Positions 14,301-25,855 of a stretch of 64,000 nucleotides of DNA are shown here, piece by piece (position 1 is the first letter of the stretch; every line of letters begins with the position of its first letter). The stretch is from Chimonanthus salicifolius (taxonomy: Eukaryota; Streptophyta; Magnoliopsida; Laurales; Calycanthaceae). The notes below the pieces were generated by a model. The model saw nothing but the letters and a program-made list of their open reading frames with translations, was not told where the DNA came from and made no database searches. Position numbers and translations under genes: made by a program. The stretch covers positions 6,911,542 to 6,975,541 of the forward strand of contig CM023534.1 of NCBI GenBank assembly GCA_013350335.1, written 5' to 3'.

Positions 14301-17300
14301 AGAAATACAATAGAGAAAGAGGCTAGTATAAGAGATATGTCTCGAACAAAGAACATAAAACAAGTACTATATTACAAGAGAAAAAGGAATTAAATATCCG
14401 AAATACCCAATTTTACCAAGAAATCAGCAATGCAATTGGCTGAGCAAGATTTTGAAGCAATACTCTCTATCCTCATGGAGCATAATATTGTTTCTTGTCA
14501 TGACTCGTAACTTCCAAACCAATTTCTTTTGAATATTAAAATTTTGACGTACTAATTATTGTTTAAATATTCCCATGGAGTTAACTGAGGTTGAGCTCTT
14601 GGAACTTGACTTCTGAATAATTGATAATATCTATTTTCCCCCTTGTCTTAGTGAGCCCCCCACACCTCCACCCCACCTCCTCCTCTCTCTCTCTCTCTCT
14701 CAAAAATGGATGCTTAAGGCATATGTTTGTTACTATTTTTGTGAAATTTCTTTAACCAGTTTATCATGTTTAATTTTTTCTAGTTATAGTTCTCTCCTAT
14801 TATTACTTGGCTACCTTTTTTTTAATGACGTTTTGTATCGTACAATAAAAAATTAGTTTGAGTTCATATTTTGATATTTCGCAGAGAAGAATGTTAAATA
14901 CTTGAGATCTTGATCAAGAAATGAAATTTATCAATTTCATCACTGCACCATCCATTACTCCCACCTTCATCGACATTGTAGCCATCATCTTCTGAAACCT
15001 TATCCAATCTATTGCATCAAGTTTTGTGTTATACTTCCTACCAACCATATTAAGCTTTTGCATTGACATCTTTTTTTACCAACCGTCAAAATATTCTTGA
15101 TATGTTTCACAAAAAAAGGTTAAAGTTGTCCTCTACGTATGTTGTCATACCAACTTTTTTTCCCTACATTTCAATTTAAATCTTTTCAGGTTATCATGCT
15201 TCTTTACAGTTATTGCAAATCACCCTCCAAACACCTTTTCTTTTTTGACACTTCCTCTTAATCCTTAATGAGGTGGATGTGCATATCAATTTTCATAATG
15301 TAATACACTTAGAAATTGTTATCCTATCATCCTTTCTCCAGACCTCTTAGGCTTAATCTTTTTAAGTTCTCCTTAACCATTGTACCTACCCTAATTCTTG
15401 AATGACTTTGTTTGGAATGCAATAGCTTAATCCATCTCCAAGATCTCTAGCCTTCTCCTCTCGATTTGGTTTCTTATAAGCCAAGCTATATTTGTTATCC
15501 TTGTGTTTATATCATGTGTTAACTTCGTAGTCTTCCTATTGAAGTGTCTAGATTCCAAAAAGGCCAACTTTACTTTTGCTCCTTCCTAATGGTGTCTACC
15601 TCAAAGGTCTAGGTTTTTTTTTTAAAAAAAAATAATAATTTATGGCAACTAGGCTTTACAGCGTACGGATTTTGGAGGATGAGGTAGTCAACATTTGCTA
15701 CTTCTTGCTAAAATTAGACTCCGTCGTACCTGTCACTTCTAGGGTATCTACTAGTGTTAAGATTAATTTTCAAGTAAAATTTGTAATGAAGTATATGTTT
15801 TTTGTTTTTAAGACTTGTGTTCTGGATCAACATATGATGTGTTGTGAGTGCCAACTGACGTATGTCGTGATTGTAAAATGTCAAATTGGACAACTTTTTT
15901 TTCTCATTAAATTCTCACTAAAAGATCTTGAAAAATAAATTCTGTTACCCTCCTAGTTAAATTTGTAAAAGCTTTTTCCTTGACATTTTTCAATTTTTGG
16001 CAATTTTTTTCTCTATGCTTTAACCTTTTCTAGTAAAGGGGAAAAAAAGTTTTGAACACTTTTATGCTTTTGCTCCCCCTGTTAAATTCCTAATCTAAGC
16101 CTAATGCATCCTTTGCCTTTTGAAATTCAGGAACAGGAGTTATACTTTGCATAGAAAAGGCCTTAGCTAAAGCTGGGGTATCAAGAGAAGATGTGAATTA
16201 TGTAAATGCCCATGCCACTTCAACTCAATCTGGTGACTTAAGAGAGTATCAAGCCCTTTTTCATTGTTTTGGGAAGAACCCCAAGGTAAAGCTATTACTT
16301 TCTAGAGCTTCTTGTGTGTTTTTTTTTTTTTTTTGGTTTTGCTATTTGTCTTCTTTTTCTTCTTCTATTCATTGCATTCTTAATAGCTTTTGTTGCATGA
16401 CATATTTATATGTATATCCCATTGGAGGCTTCTCATCTGCATTGATCATTTGATGGACTTTGACAATGGGAGCAACTATCTATAGGGCATAATAAACATT
16501 GCTCAAAAAGTAGGATTGTAAACAATAGCATTTGTTTCGTTCCAAATTTTGCTTGCACTCTGACGCAAACATTTTCCCCAATTGCTGCTTTTTGACATTT
16601 TAAGCTTTGCAATGTGAGGAATGATGTGGCAAATTTTGTCACCCCAGATCAGCAATCTCTTTCCCTTGTGACACGTTCTTAGTAAATTGGAAAGCCAATA
16701 TGAAGTTACTGAAGCTCCAAGGTAGATAGAAGGGGTGTTGATGAGGAGATTGGGTTTCTGGTGTTGGTTATGATGGGTGGTCGACCATCAGTAGTATGGC
16801 CTGAAGATTGGATTGGTAGTATCTGCAGTCTTGAAACTTTGGCTTTGGATGGCCCTTGTTCCAGTACAGTGACAGAGAGAAAAGTGGCATCAAGGGCAGT
16901 GGCTGGAGAGTTGAGCTGATTGGAGTCGGGGATTTCCTTAAGCAAGTTCAAGGAAGTGACATGAAGGTAGTCTTAGGAGCTGATGAGAGATCCTGGTCTC
17001 CACGTCTTTTGCAACCTGACAATTATCGTGGGCTTGGATGGCTGCCTGTGTTGGGGGGGTCTGGACCATTGTTCTCGAAAGACGTGAATGTGGGATCCCA
17101 CAATTGAGAGCCATGGGAGAGCACTCCTGCAGTTGATGGTGGAGAAGCCTCATGAATGGTAAGAGTCATGGGTATTGGGCATACATGTTTCTAGTGGAAA
17201 CTGAGGTGATAAGGTTGCAGGATTTTCCCCTACTTTCTCATGAGAAATTAAAGTGCTACATGAGTCTCGAGGTCAGCTTTTTTTTTTTTGTAGGAAAACA

Positions 17301-17303
17301 ATT

Positions 17304-17335
<32 letters not shown>

Positions 17336-18127
17336 GAGAGAGAGATTTACTGTCCAAATTTTAACATTTTTGAGGTGTCCAGTTTCCCTTTGTACATTGT
17401 GGCCCATTAAACTATAATGATTTCTGACAATCTAAGCATGCTTGTACTATCATAGAAAATGTGCTTGCAGGATTCTATATACAACTTGATGTGTCAGGGC
17501 TCTTCATTTTCTTTGGTATGAATTAACTGAATATCAATTTTCTTTTACAGTTGAGAGTAAACTCTACAAAGTCTATGATTGGTCATCTATTAGGAGCAGC
17601 TGGTGCTGTGGAAGCTGTTGCAACCATACAGGTAAGCAATTTCTAGCCTAGCATCACAACTGCAAGAACTTTGTAAGTTACATGGAATAGATCTTCCAAC
17701 TTGCTTTTTAGTTGTATGCATGGTAATCAGACAATTGGACTCAATCAAACTAGTGCCTTTCTTGACCTCAACCATATGCGGTGTTGATTTGAAACAGCAA
17801 TGTGAATCTAATTGTTATTGTTATGCTGAACTGCATGTACTGTTTGTACGCAGGCAATCCGAACAGGATGGGTTCACCCTAACATCAATCTGGAAAATCC
17901 AGAGGAAAGTGTGGTGCGTTTCCCTTCACTACCTTCCCTTTCTCATCCTACTTTTTTTATTCTTTCAAGTTATGCAGTGATCATCTGACATTAGCAACAT
18001 GTGGATTCAGGACCCAAATGTGCTTGTTGGCCCCAAAAAGGAGAGGCTGGACGTGAAAGTGGCGCTCTCTAATTCATTTGGCTTTGGTGGCCACAACTCC
18101 TCCATCCTTTTCGTTCCTTACAAGTGA
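5349..18127 (+). CDS. FAB1: 3-oxoacyl-[acyl-carrier-protein] synthase II, chloroplast (KAS II)
   Basis: KAS II condenses malonyl-ACP with palmitoyl-ACP in the plastid stroma, the step that makes 18-carbon fatty acids. Thirteen exons join in frame to 563 residues: 5349-5733, 7684-7886, 8668-8871, 9400-9510, 9621-9716, 10469-10514, 10653-10732, 11309-11377, 12538-12622, 16131-16285, 17551-17631, 17854-17913, 18011-18127. Every intron is GT-AG. Residues 1 to about 150 are a Ser/Arg-rich transit peptide with the [13 protein letters not shown] block known from plant KAS II. The ketosynthase core starts at RRVVVTGLG. The catalytic triad is complete: Cys314 in STACATSN, His454 in NAHATST, His490 in [14 protein letters not shown]; the C-terminus is [13 protein letters not shown]. 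The length suits the family (about 540 in Arabidopsis). I chose the ATG at 5349 because the frame upstream has no other ATG. Introns are swollen by transposons, but exons look undamaged. Confidence 0.96.
6482..6999. mobile_element. Non-autonomous hAT-like element in KAS II intron 1
   Basis: The ends are inverted: it starts TAGGGGTGAAAC and finishes GTTTCATTCCTA. Inside, GGGTTGGGCTGGG and AACCCACAT-like motifs sit near the ends on opposite strands. The flanks TTCGTATT and TTCTGTATT agree apart from one inserted base, consistent with an old 8-bp target duplication. The structure matches the better-preserved copies at 19438 and 29048. There is no transposase. Confidence 0.65.
11695..12222 (-). 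mobile_element. LINE 3' end with RNase H relic, in KAS II intron 8
   Basis: A long T run at 11695-11712 is the poly(A) tail of an element inserted antisense to the gene. Read on the minus strand, the sequence gives a stop-ridden RNase H domain. Recognisable pieces are a [14 protein letters not shown] block, [10 protein letters not shown], and [19 protein letters not shown]. The block order and the ANEVAHFLA ending are those of the RNase H at the C-terminus of plant non-LTR retrotransposons. The element is 5'-truncated and dead. Confidence 0.75.
12223..12460 (-). mobile_element. Second short LINE 3' end, in KAS II intron 8
   Basis: Immediately after the previous relic, a new T run (about 12223-12237) precedes GACAATTTATTGAAAGG. 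On the minus strand this reads as a short hydrophobic tail ([15 protein letters not shown]...) ending near an AATAAATTG signal and poly(A). That is the usual look of a plant LINE 3' end. Only about 240 bp remain, and the two elements may be nested insertions. Confidence 0.5.
13976..14161 (+). mobile_element. tRNA-derived SINE in KAS II intron 9
   Basis: The head AAGGGGTTAACATGATGGTC is A-box-like and GGGATCAAGCCCC is a B box about 45 bp further on. The body includes GTGCGGATTGGGAGG and GGATTAGTCAGGTGGGACG, and the element closes with an A run at about 14154-14162. It lies on the same strand as the gene. Clear target duplications were not found. Confidence 0.6.
14255..14510 (-). mobile_element. 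LINE 3' end with RNase H tail, in KAS II intron 9
   Basis: Read on the minus strand, the segment encodes [17 protein letters not shown] followed by a stop. This is the last piece of the RNase H domain of a plant LINE. The untranslated end (TACAATAGAGAAAG on the plus strand) resembles the matching part of the relic at 11695. It is 5'-truncated and very short. Confidence 0.6.
17308..17345. repeat. (GA)n microsatellite in KAS II intron 10
   Basis: A nearly pure GA run of about 38 bp with a single GC interruption, between exons 10 and 11. It follows a T-rich tract. No further meaning is visible. Confidence 0.9.
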
Positions 18128-18800
18128 TCACGGTGAGAAAATTCAATCATTTCATTGCATGGTTTCCGAGTTCATAAATGTGTACAGCCATATTGGGTTA
18201 TCATTATTGGTTGGATTAGAAGAAACCAAGCCAAGTTTTGTTGGTCTAGATGGAGGCCTGTAGAGAGCTTCTGTGCTTACCGATAAACAAAAAAGAGCTT
18301 CTATGCTTTGTTTCATGGATTTTTGCATTTGTGACATTGGTTAGTGATTGGATTCAAGTAATTATGTAGAAGGATGATGACACACACAACAAAAGGAAAA
18401 ATTCTTCTTGAAGCTTATGCAAATCTGTCATGGTTACCTGTTGTATATACTTAGCTGAAGTTGGACTGCGTTTTTCTTCAGCACGGTTGCATGAATCTTT
18501 TATTTTCATTTTGACATTTGCTATTGGCTTTGGGCCTAAAATTGAAATAACCTGTATCTTTACTTTCAGTTTTGTTGCTCTTGCTCATGTAGTCTTTAAT
18601 GCATTTGCATTTTTAAAAAGATTTTAATAGAGTGGATGCTTAATAGTTTGGAAACATGTATGCCCATTGACATGTGCATCCAAGAGCAGAACTCAGTTGA
18701 TGTGTCTCACATTTAAATATAAAAAACTGCCCTTCGACGAATCACCAAAGTCTGACCACATCTAGGTTTTCTTTTGCCCCCCATTTCCATATTTCCGTTA

Positions 18801-18946
18801 CTCCCTCTGTCCCAAAATATTTATCTTATATGAATTTTGAAATTGTCCCAAATTACTTTATTTTTCCATTAAATCAAAGCTATATTTACTTTATTCTTAA
18901 GAAATAAACAATTCTAAAATAGACAAGTATTTTGGGACAGAGGAAA
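18801..18946. mobile_element. Stowaway-type MITE
   Basis: The 146-bp element starts CTCCCTCTGTCCCAAAATA and ends in the inverted form TATTTTGGGACAGAGGAAA. It is flanked by TA on both sides (18799-18800 and 18947-18948). These are the hallmark ends and the target duplication of Tc1/mariner-derived Stowaway MITEs. No coding capacity. Confidence 0.9.
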
Positions 18947-18979
18947 TATGTTCTTTTACATCACTTGGAGGGGACATTT

Positions 18980-19145
18980 TAATCTAATTAATCTTTAGGG
19001 CATGTGAAGACTTTTCAATTTTACATACACTAGTTAAGTAACTATGTGGAGTGGCCTGTTGGAGTTGAACGTGAATCGAACTCAAGACTCCGCTTCTTGA
19101 AGCGGACTTATTGACCGTCAAGCCTAACCCCTTGGGAGTTCAATT
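18980..19145 (-). repeat. SINE-like relic, antisense
   Basis: The plus strand reads ACATACACTAGTTAAGT, then GTTGGAGTTGAACGTG, AATCGAACTCAAGACTCCG and a tail ending CAAGCCTAACCCC. On the minus strand this is GGGGTTAGGCTTG near the start and GAGTTCGATTC as a B box. That is the arrangement of a tRNA-derived SINE head. It is the clearest Pol III promoter in this relic family. Confidence 0.5.
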
Positions 19146-19437
19146 AGCCATATATGTTGGTCACCGAGTGAGCCACTTCTTAGATATTCTTTTGCGTCCC
19201 ACCTCCATTAGCCACACATACAAGGCCAACTCACCAAGTCAGCCACATTCAGATAAAATGAATAATGGTCTTTTCAATTAACTAATCCACGTATGTCTAT
19301 GCGGGCCCCACATGCAAGAGCTGTAAATAAACAAGAATCACCTAGGCACATGTCCCTAGATTATAATTAGAAAACTCCGACTAAATGGGGTCCATTATGG
19401 CCTTAATCACATGCTTATTCCGTCTCCCCCTTGTACC

Positions 19438-19757
19438 TAAGAGTGAAATTCGGGTCGGGTTTTGGCCCAAACCCGCATGACCTGACCCGAAAATCATGTG
19501 GATCGGGTTATGAAAGTCACGTCAGTGGGTTGGGTTGAGAGATTTTAAGTTAATCCGATTCGATCCGAACAAATCAAATCTGACCCGACCCGGTAAAAGT
19601 AGACTAAAGTAGGTTCAAAATGTGGGTTGGGTTGGGTTATAATTTGGGTCGGGTCAAGATGTCCATGTCAAAAGTTCGTGTCGGGTTCCATATATTAGTA
19701 ACTGAGCTGGGTTGGGTCTTAAAAAACCCGACCCGACCCAGCCCGATTTCTACACTA
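19438..19757. mobile_element. Non-autonomous hAT element with perfect 8-bp target duplication
   Basis: This 320-bp element starts TAAGAGTGAAATTCGGG and ends CCCGATTTCTACACTA. The duplication CTTGTACC flanks it exactly (19430-19437 and 19758-19765). Its subterminal regions are full of GGGTCGGGTT on one side and AACCCGACCCGACCC on the other. An 8-bp duplication with TA-rich ends and clustered subterminal motifs fits the hAT superfamily. It encodes nothing. Confidence 0.85.
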
Positions 19758-21190
19758 CTTGTACCTAATCTACTCACCTTAAATTAGATTCTTTACCTAT
19801 TTTAACCTCAATTTGAGCTAAAAAAAAATATGGAGCTGTAGAAAAATATGGTTTTACTGATTTGATTTAGGTGGTTTTTTATGAATACCTTATTCAAGTA
19901 AGGGAACTATTTAATAAACCCATCCACATGGGCCTCAGTGAGCTCAATGTAGAAGTCCTCAAATAACTTTGTCTTCATTTAATTCTAACTTTATATGTGG
20001 AAAAGACTATAGAAAACTCACAAATAATTCGTATGTGCAGTTAATTGAATAATGCTTAGATCCAACGTAAATTGATGTTCAATTAATGCATTCTCACTGT
20101 TAAATTATTTACTATGATAGCCCATTGCACTTCACACCATTGTGGAGTCTATTGAAAGTTTGAAACCCATTGATCTCCCATGCCTCCTTGACACCGTTCT
20201 AACTCCAAAAATTGCAGTTCAATTATTTAATAAAAAAAAAATATACCTTGGGCAAAATTTGTAGAAGTGGCCTTGGTCGGGGCCTGCATTGTGGCCATGC
20301 CTGAGCTCCTTTTTGACATTGAATGACCCAGCCCAAGCCTGAGCCCAACAAAAATCCCAAATTGAAATAATTAGCAGGATCGTATATATCATAGTTACTG
20401 GTTTATTTCTCTATTTTTCTTTAGTTTTCATTTATTTCTTAAAAAATACAACCATGAAGTTTGAAAAATAGACTTAATGAAAAACTACTTGATCTTAATG
20501 GTAAAAGTTTTCTAACATTATACTTTCAATCTCTATGATTTATTTCATCATATATAACCCATCCAATCTTCTAATCAAACTAAAGATTAATTCACGGTTT
20601 AGCTCATCGATTGTCATCTCAACAACAAAGCCAAAAAATTTATTGGAAATAAAAAAATTACAATTCTTCAAACGCAGATCTAATAAGAGGAATGATTTAT
20701 TTCATCCAAATGCAATGCAACCATGGCATGAGCCACATGTTTGAACCTATTTAGTGGCCCTCATGCCTTTTTAGACTGATGAGACCTCATGTGATGGATT
20801 TTTTGGATGGATTATTGACTACAAGCGTTTAAATCGAATGCTTATTGAAAAAGATATCATTATTATATTTGCATTTAGAACCTTTCTGTGCCATGGATGT
20901 ATACATTTATATAAAGGTTTAAAGGTGATGTTGGGAGACATGATCACAGTGTTTGGTATCAGTCAATGTCATGTGCAAGTTTGTAGCATCAGAATTGAAA
21001 GATGAACCATATATGATTAATATAGCATCAACTTTTTAATATATCATCACCTAAAAAGTTGATAAAAAAATTAATGGACCGACGACTTTACCGGGTTGAC
21101 CCAGATTAAAGAATCTTGATTCAAAGGGCTCAGTAAGTTCAACTCAGATAGGATCAACAAAATTGCTCAAACTTGATTGAGTTTTTAGTA

Positions 21191-21196
<6 letters not shown>

Positions 21197-21224
<28 letters not shown>
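21197..21224. repeat. (CT)n microsatellite
   Basis: A pure TCTCTC run of about 28 bp in the intergenic region. Confidence 0.9.
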
Positions 21225-21225
<1 letters not shown>

Positions 21226-21529
21226 TTGGGAATGCCAACACTTAGATTTTAACTAAAAAAAAAGATTACTAGGAAAAAACCATGAAACTGAAAAAAAATA
21301 TCTAATGGTCTAAAAGCTTAGAAGGTCGGGTTCTTTCACACCCTGTGACAAGAGTGGACCCATTCTCTTACATGGCCAAAATAGTGAATGAAAGTAAATT
21401 TACTCTATAGGATTGCTGAATGTAGATGTCTATCAGTTCATCTTAATTGATCGCCACATAGACCTCCTCTATAAATTGTATTTTTTTTTTAAAAAAAATA
21501 GGTGTCTAAGTCTCTTAGAGCACCTGACT

Positions 21530-21670
21530 AATTTTTGGAGCATATGCAAACCTTTTTATCTATCCACACCTGATAACGCTATGAAGAGTGACTCTTTTGT
21601 GTTGAAAGTGACTTGAAGATACAACCTCATGTATCTCAGGCGAGTTCTTGACGACCAAATCAACGTTTAA
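21530..21670 (-). repeat. SINE-like relic, antisense
   Basis: It carries GAGCATATGCAAACC, CTATCCACACCTGATAA, GAAGAGTGACTC and TTGAAGATACAACCTCATG in the order seen in the other relics of the family. This copy is strongly diverged. Confidence 0.3.
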
Positions 21671-21773
21671 TAGAAGTGAACTTATATTAATTATATGATT
21701 AGGTGGCTGGCAAAAAAACAAGAAGAGCCTTTTTTTTTTTTTCCATGATCTCCTTCTGTTCTCATTCAATCAA

Positions 21774-21920
21774 AACTCAGAAGGAAGGAAAAAGATTCCT
21801 CAATCCTCCTTTCAATGCTCGTCATTTCATTCAACCATCAATCCTTAACTCAGAAGGAAGGAAAAAGATTCCTCAATCCTCCTTTCAATGCTCTTCATTT
21901 CATTCAACCATCAATCCTTC
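21774..21920. repeat. 73-bp tandem duplication
   Basis: The unit starts AACTCAGAAGGAAGG at 21774 and again at 21847. The two copies are almost identical through CCTCAATCCTCC and CATTTCATTCAACCATCAAT. Near identity suggests a recent event. It lies outside any gene. Confidence 0.9.
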
Positions 21921-24315
21921 TCATCTCCTGTGTGGCAAGTGAATTGAGATCCATTGCATTCAATGTTCTCAAGTGCCAACCAAAAGGGAAAAGGACTAGA
22001 AAGCTTGCATCACTTTAGAGAAAATAAGAATAATAAATGCAAATATTCTAAGGTCAAACTCGTGAAAATGGCAGTTCCACAACCAGGTTGAAGCTTCCAT
22101 GAAGGATTAAATGATGTGAGGACTTGGGAATGAATGCAAAACATTATATGATCTTCCATGTGAGTTTCGTATGGTAAATTTAGCTGTTAATTTATGAATA
22201 TAGGGCCTACCTTGTTTTAATGGAGAGAAATAAGAACCATTCATTCATCTGGTCAGACACTTGGTGGGTGACCCTAATTCATATGCCTCACTTGTATGAA
22301 GACAATAATTCTTTCACCTACAACATCTGAATCCGATGGTTGAAATGGATAGAGAAAAACAGTCAAGATTCAATGTAGAAAATTGGATGATGAGTCTTTG
22401 GTTCATAATTGTTCATTTAAGGAGAGCCCATTTAAGTGAATGACCAATCTCACCAAATTCTGCTAATTGAACCGATGTGTCCCAGTCCTATATGCAAAAT
22501 ATTGGTTAGAGGACCGTATGAGGGTGGCACAGGTGTGTACACCAAAACCAAGCAGCCAAAGCTACAGTTCTTGTCTGATGCATGAGGTGTAGCTCAGTGC
22601 ACTTGAACATATAGGAGTATTGGTAGAGTTTAGATTAAGATTAGATTTAATTTAGATCAGATTAGATTTAAATTATATTTAGCTTATCTCATTATGATGT
22701 TATTTGATTTAATCTTATCATAGATTTAGATGGGTTTCTCCTATTGAATACAATAATATATCAAGAAAATCATTAAAAAAATGCTACCAAAATTCAGTTT
22801 CTGATGCAAACAAATATGACTCAAGGTCTTTTCAAGAATGAATTTTGAGCTTTTGATTATTTTTACATTAGTATTAAAATTTAACAAATGATATTTATAG
22901 AGTTCATAAAAAATCTAATTGAAATCAGTTCTAATCAAACACCCTCTTAATTATGCTAATATGATGCTGAGGCTTTGTTTTGGCTGAGATCAGCATTGTT
23001 AAAAAAATTATTGACATTGAGAGTCAAACAACGATGAAATAAACGGAGTCTTGTGCGATGAGAGAGTTCATTGTTGCTTAAATGAATAATTTTATAAAAT
23101 AATTATCACATCTGAAATGTTATGAGAAAAAGATAAATAGTTAAAGAAAGATGACGAGACTCGGTATGTTAAGTTGGATGATTTAGAGATAATGGTATTA
23201 TAGAAATTTTATAAATAACACCAATAAATGAAAAATTCATAGAGTTGAGATTAAAAAAGGGATAGACAGCTAAAAACATAGAGGGAAGAGATTAAAAAAG
23301 ATATGATAAGCAAAAGCCAACCCTAGATAGATATGGCTTTAGTTTTGGTGATGATGATGACGACCACGACGATGATGTTATTGGCATCGGTAGTCACTGA
23401 TTTAGTGCACGCGCTTTTCAATCCATAAATGATTTATAGGTCGAACGAAGTTTCATAGGATTTTCATAAAATCTAAAAGTACCCATAAGTGATATTTACA
23501 ATCCTGATTTATATTGACATACATGCATGATACTTTTATTATTGCATGCATCATGGTATTGCCAATAGTTTGAAATAACTCTCCAAAATCATATAGAAGA
23601 GAGTAGGAGAGAGAACTTCATTAAAAAATAATGGAGAAGTCTAACAGTCGTGATTCAACCTAAAGTTTCTATGACTAAAATCAATCAAAATTGCACTTCA
23701 AACACGTTCAAGGAAAAAAGGGTCATAATTTATGACCCTTGAACTAGTTATATAAGTAATTAAATGGTAGATTAGGATATTATCAAATCCATGCATGGAT
23801 TAGAAACATCATCATTCATCACTCGAGTCAGTTCTTAAGAGACTGGCTCTCTCATTTCTACCGCCGTCTACTGTTCATTCCAAAATCTTAAGACTCTCGG
23901 AAGTCCATTCAAATTTACTGAAGCTTCCCTTCTTTCTTGGTTACATCCTTTTGTCATCGCCTTGTCAGGAACAACGATTATGTCAAAGGAGGAAAATGCA
24001 AGGAGGGTGCACCTTCGTATTTTCTATGTTGATTGAGAAATTACAGTGTCGCCATTGTGAGAGAAATATAAGGGACTCCTGTAAAAGACTAAAACCCTTT
24101 TTCTTTTTTCTTCTTTTGATTACTACATCTATTGCCATCAAGAGGGAGACTAGTATAGGAAATGTCCCAAGTGTAACCTCTGTCGAACTTTCCTCCTTTG
24201 ATAAATACAAACAGATTTGTCAAGAGATGATGTGTTGGTGGAATGTACACATGACCCATTTAGTCTAAGTAATCTTTATTCTAATTAATGCAAAAAAAAA
24301 ACATAGAAATGTATA

Positions 24316-24940
24316 GAATTAGGATGGTTAGGTTGACAGATTTAATAGGTAGGTCAGTCTTTTTTCTTTTTTTTTGATAATATAGATATTACCACTTTAC
24401 ATTGAAGGTAAGACTATTCACACGAACATGTGTAAACTTTTCAATCTACAGACTTTTTAAGTTTATGAAGAGTAACCTATTGAGATTGAGCATAAATTGA
24501 ACTCAAAATCTTACTTCACATTTTAACCGTTTGACAAATGACAATATTGCTGTGTCCCACGTATGACAATATTGTTGTGTCCGGGATTCATTCAGGGAGA
24601 CCTATTCTATTATATGAAAAAAAAACCCTAAAAATGATGCAATTTCATATGTATTTTTTAGGGGAGAGAGAGAGAGCTGCATGGACTTAGGATGGTTTGG
24701 TTGACAGATTTAATAGGTTGGTGAGTGAGAGAGAGAGAAAGAAACCTAAACCTTTATTTGTTTTCTGATTTTTTCTATGGTCAAAATGACATGTTCCCCT
24801 CTTCACAATTCTACATGCACGCAAGAAGCACTCATCCTTCAAGGCTATGCGACGTGTCACCCATCTAACGGCCTAGTGGGAGGGCCCATTGACAATACTG
24901 CTGTGTCCCACGTCAGGGGATTCATTCAGAGAGACCTAAG
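24316..24940. repeat. Diverged tandem duplication with a SINE-like insert in copy 1
   Basis: Two landmarks are each present twice in the same order. AGGATGGTT.GGTTGACAGA occurs at 24321 and 24689. GACAATA.TGCTGTGTCCCA occurs at 24540 and 24891 and is followed each time by GGGATTCATTCAG and GAGACCT. The spacing between landmarks is about 219 bp in copy 1 and 202 bp in copy 2, but the filling differs: copy 1 holds a SINE-like relic (about 24400-24540). Confidence 0.7.
24400..24540 (-). repeat. SINE-like relic, antisense
   Basis: It contains GAACATGTGTAAAC, TTCAATCTACAGAC, GAAGAGTAACCTATTGAG and AATTGAACTCAAAATCTTAC. This matches the skeleton of the relic family. A T run at about 24360-24376 could be its poly(A) in antisense. 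Confidence 0.4.
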
Positions 24941-25752
24941 CTTGCAAGAAGAAGGGCATGTGAGTCAATTTGAAAGTCAACCCCATGCATTCAAGGAGGT
25001 TTCCTATGTCTTTCAACGAAAATCACGTATATTTTCTTTACGCTAACTTCGTGCATTAAAAAATATTATTCCATTTCGTACTAAGTCATAACTACTCCAA
25101 GCCATTATAGACCTAAACTTGCAAGATATGTAACTTATCTGGGTCGGACATTTACACGTTTATGGGACACTTGTACCCATTTTATATGAATTGAATTCTT
25201 ATGGTATTTTTAATATTGTTTTTGAAAATAACTAAAATATTACTCCACATTTCTTAGATGAACAGTTGAATACATTCATCACACATGGGATTCAGTCACT
25301 CAGATTAAACTATTGACTGATAATATTTTTGTAACATATATATCTTCCTCTTATTTTAGAGGTGACAGTAGTCTCACGAGCATATGTAAATCTCTCAATT
25401 CACACGCTGGTTAAGTCAATTAGGAATAAACCAACAACGGAAAAATATTTAATATAATGTTGATAACTATCGGTTGATATTTTACATTGAATAAAACATG
25501 GTAGGAACAGTATAAAAATAAAAATATCAACCTCTAGTTCTACTATTTGCCATTCATGTTGCGTTTGAAACTATTCACTGAGCAACATGGACCTACACCA
25601 TCTGCTAAAACATCACAATACATTGACCCAAGATCAACTTTAGAATCCAAACCTACCTTTTTTCACAAGATTTTGTTCATGGCTCAGGTTCAAAACACGT
25701 TTTTTCAAACTCAGTCTATCAGTTGGCCCATACTACCATCCCTGGATCTCTC

Positions 25753-25760
25753 TATAAATA
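25753..25760 (+). promoter_or_regulatory. TATA box of the FMO gene
   Basis: TATAAATA lies 96 bp upstream of the ATG at 25856 in a CT-rich setting (ATCTCTCTATAAATACATCC). Transcription would start at about 25785, leaving a leader of roughly 70 bp. Confidence 0.75.
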
Positions 25761-25855
25761 CATCCCCCTTCTAGCAAGCCAACCTCACATTGCACCATTA
25801 TACCAACAAAGGAAAATATAGTGGTGTTTCATACTACAAGTTCTCAATAACCCTC

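Larger units (their letters stand above)
18128..25752. other. Gene-free interval between KAS II and FMO
   Basis: Short open frames occur but none has a recognisable domain or homologous splicing partners. The recognisable contents are listed separately: a Stowaway MITE, a hAT-derived element, SINE relics, a (CT)n run, a 73-bp tandem duplication and a duplicated block at 24.3-24.9 kb. The first 300-500 bp must include the KAS II 3' untranslated region. Confidence 0.6.

Noticed and set aside
16706..17153. Overlapping open frames on both strands inside KAS II intron 10
   Set aside because: The stretch is GC-richer than the rest of the intron, which lengthens frames on both strands; none resembles a known protein.
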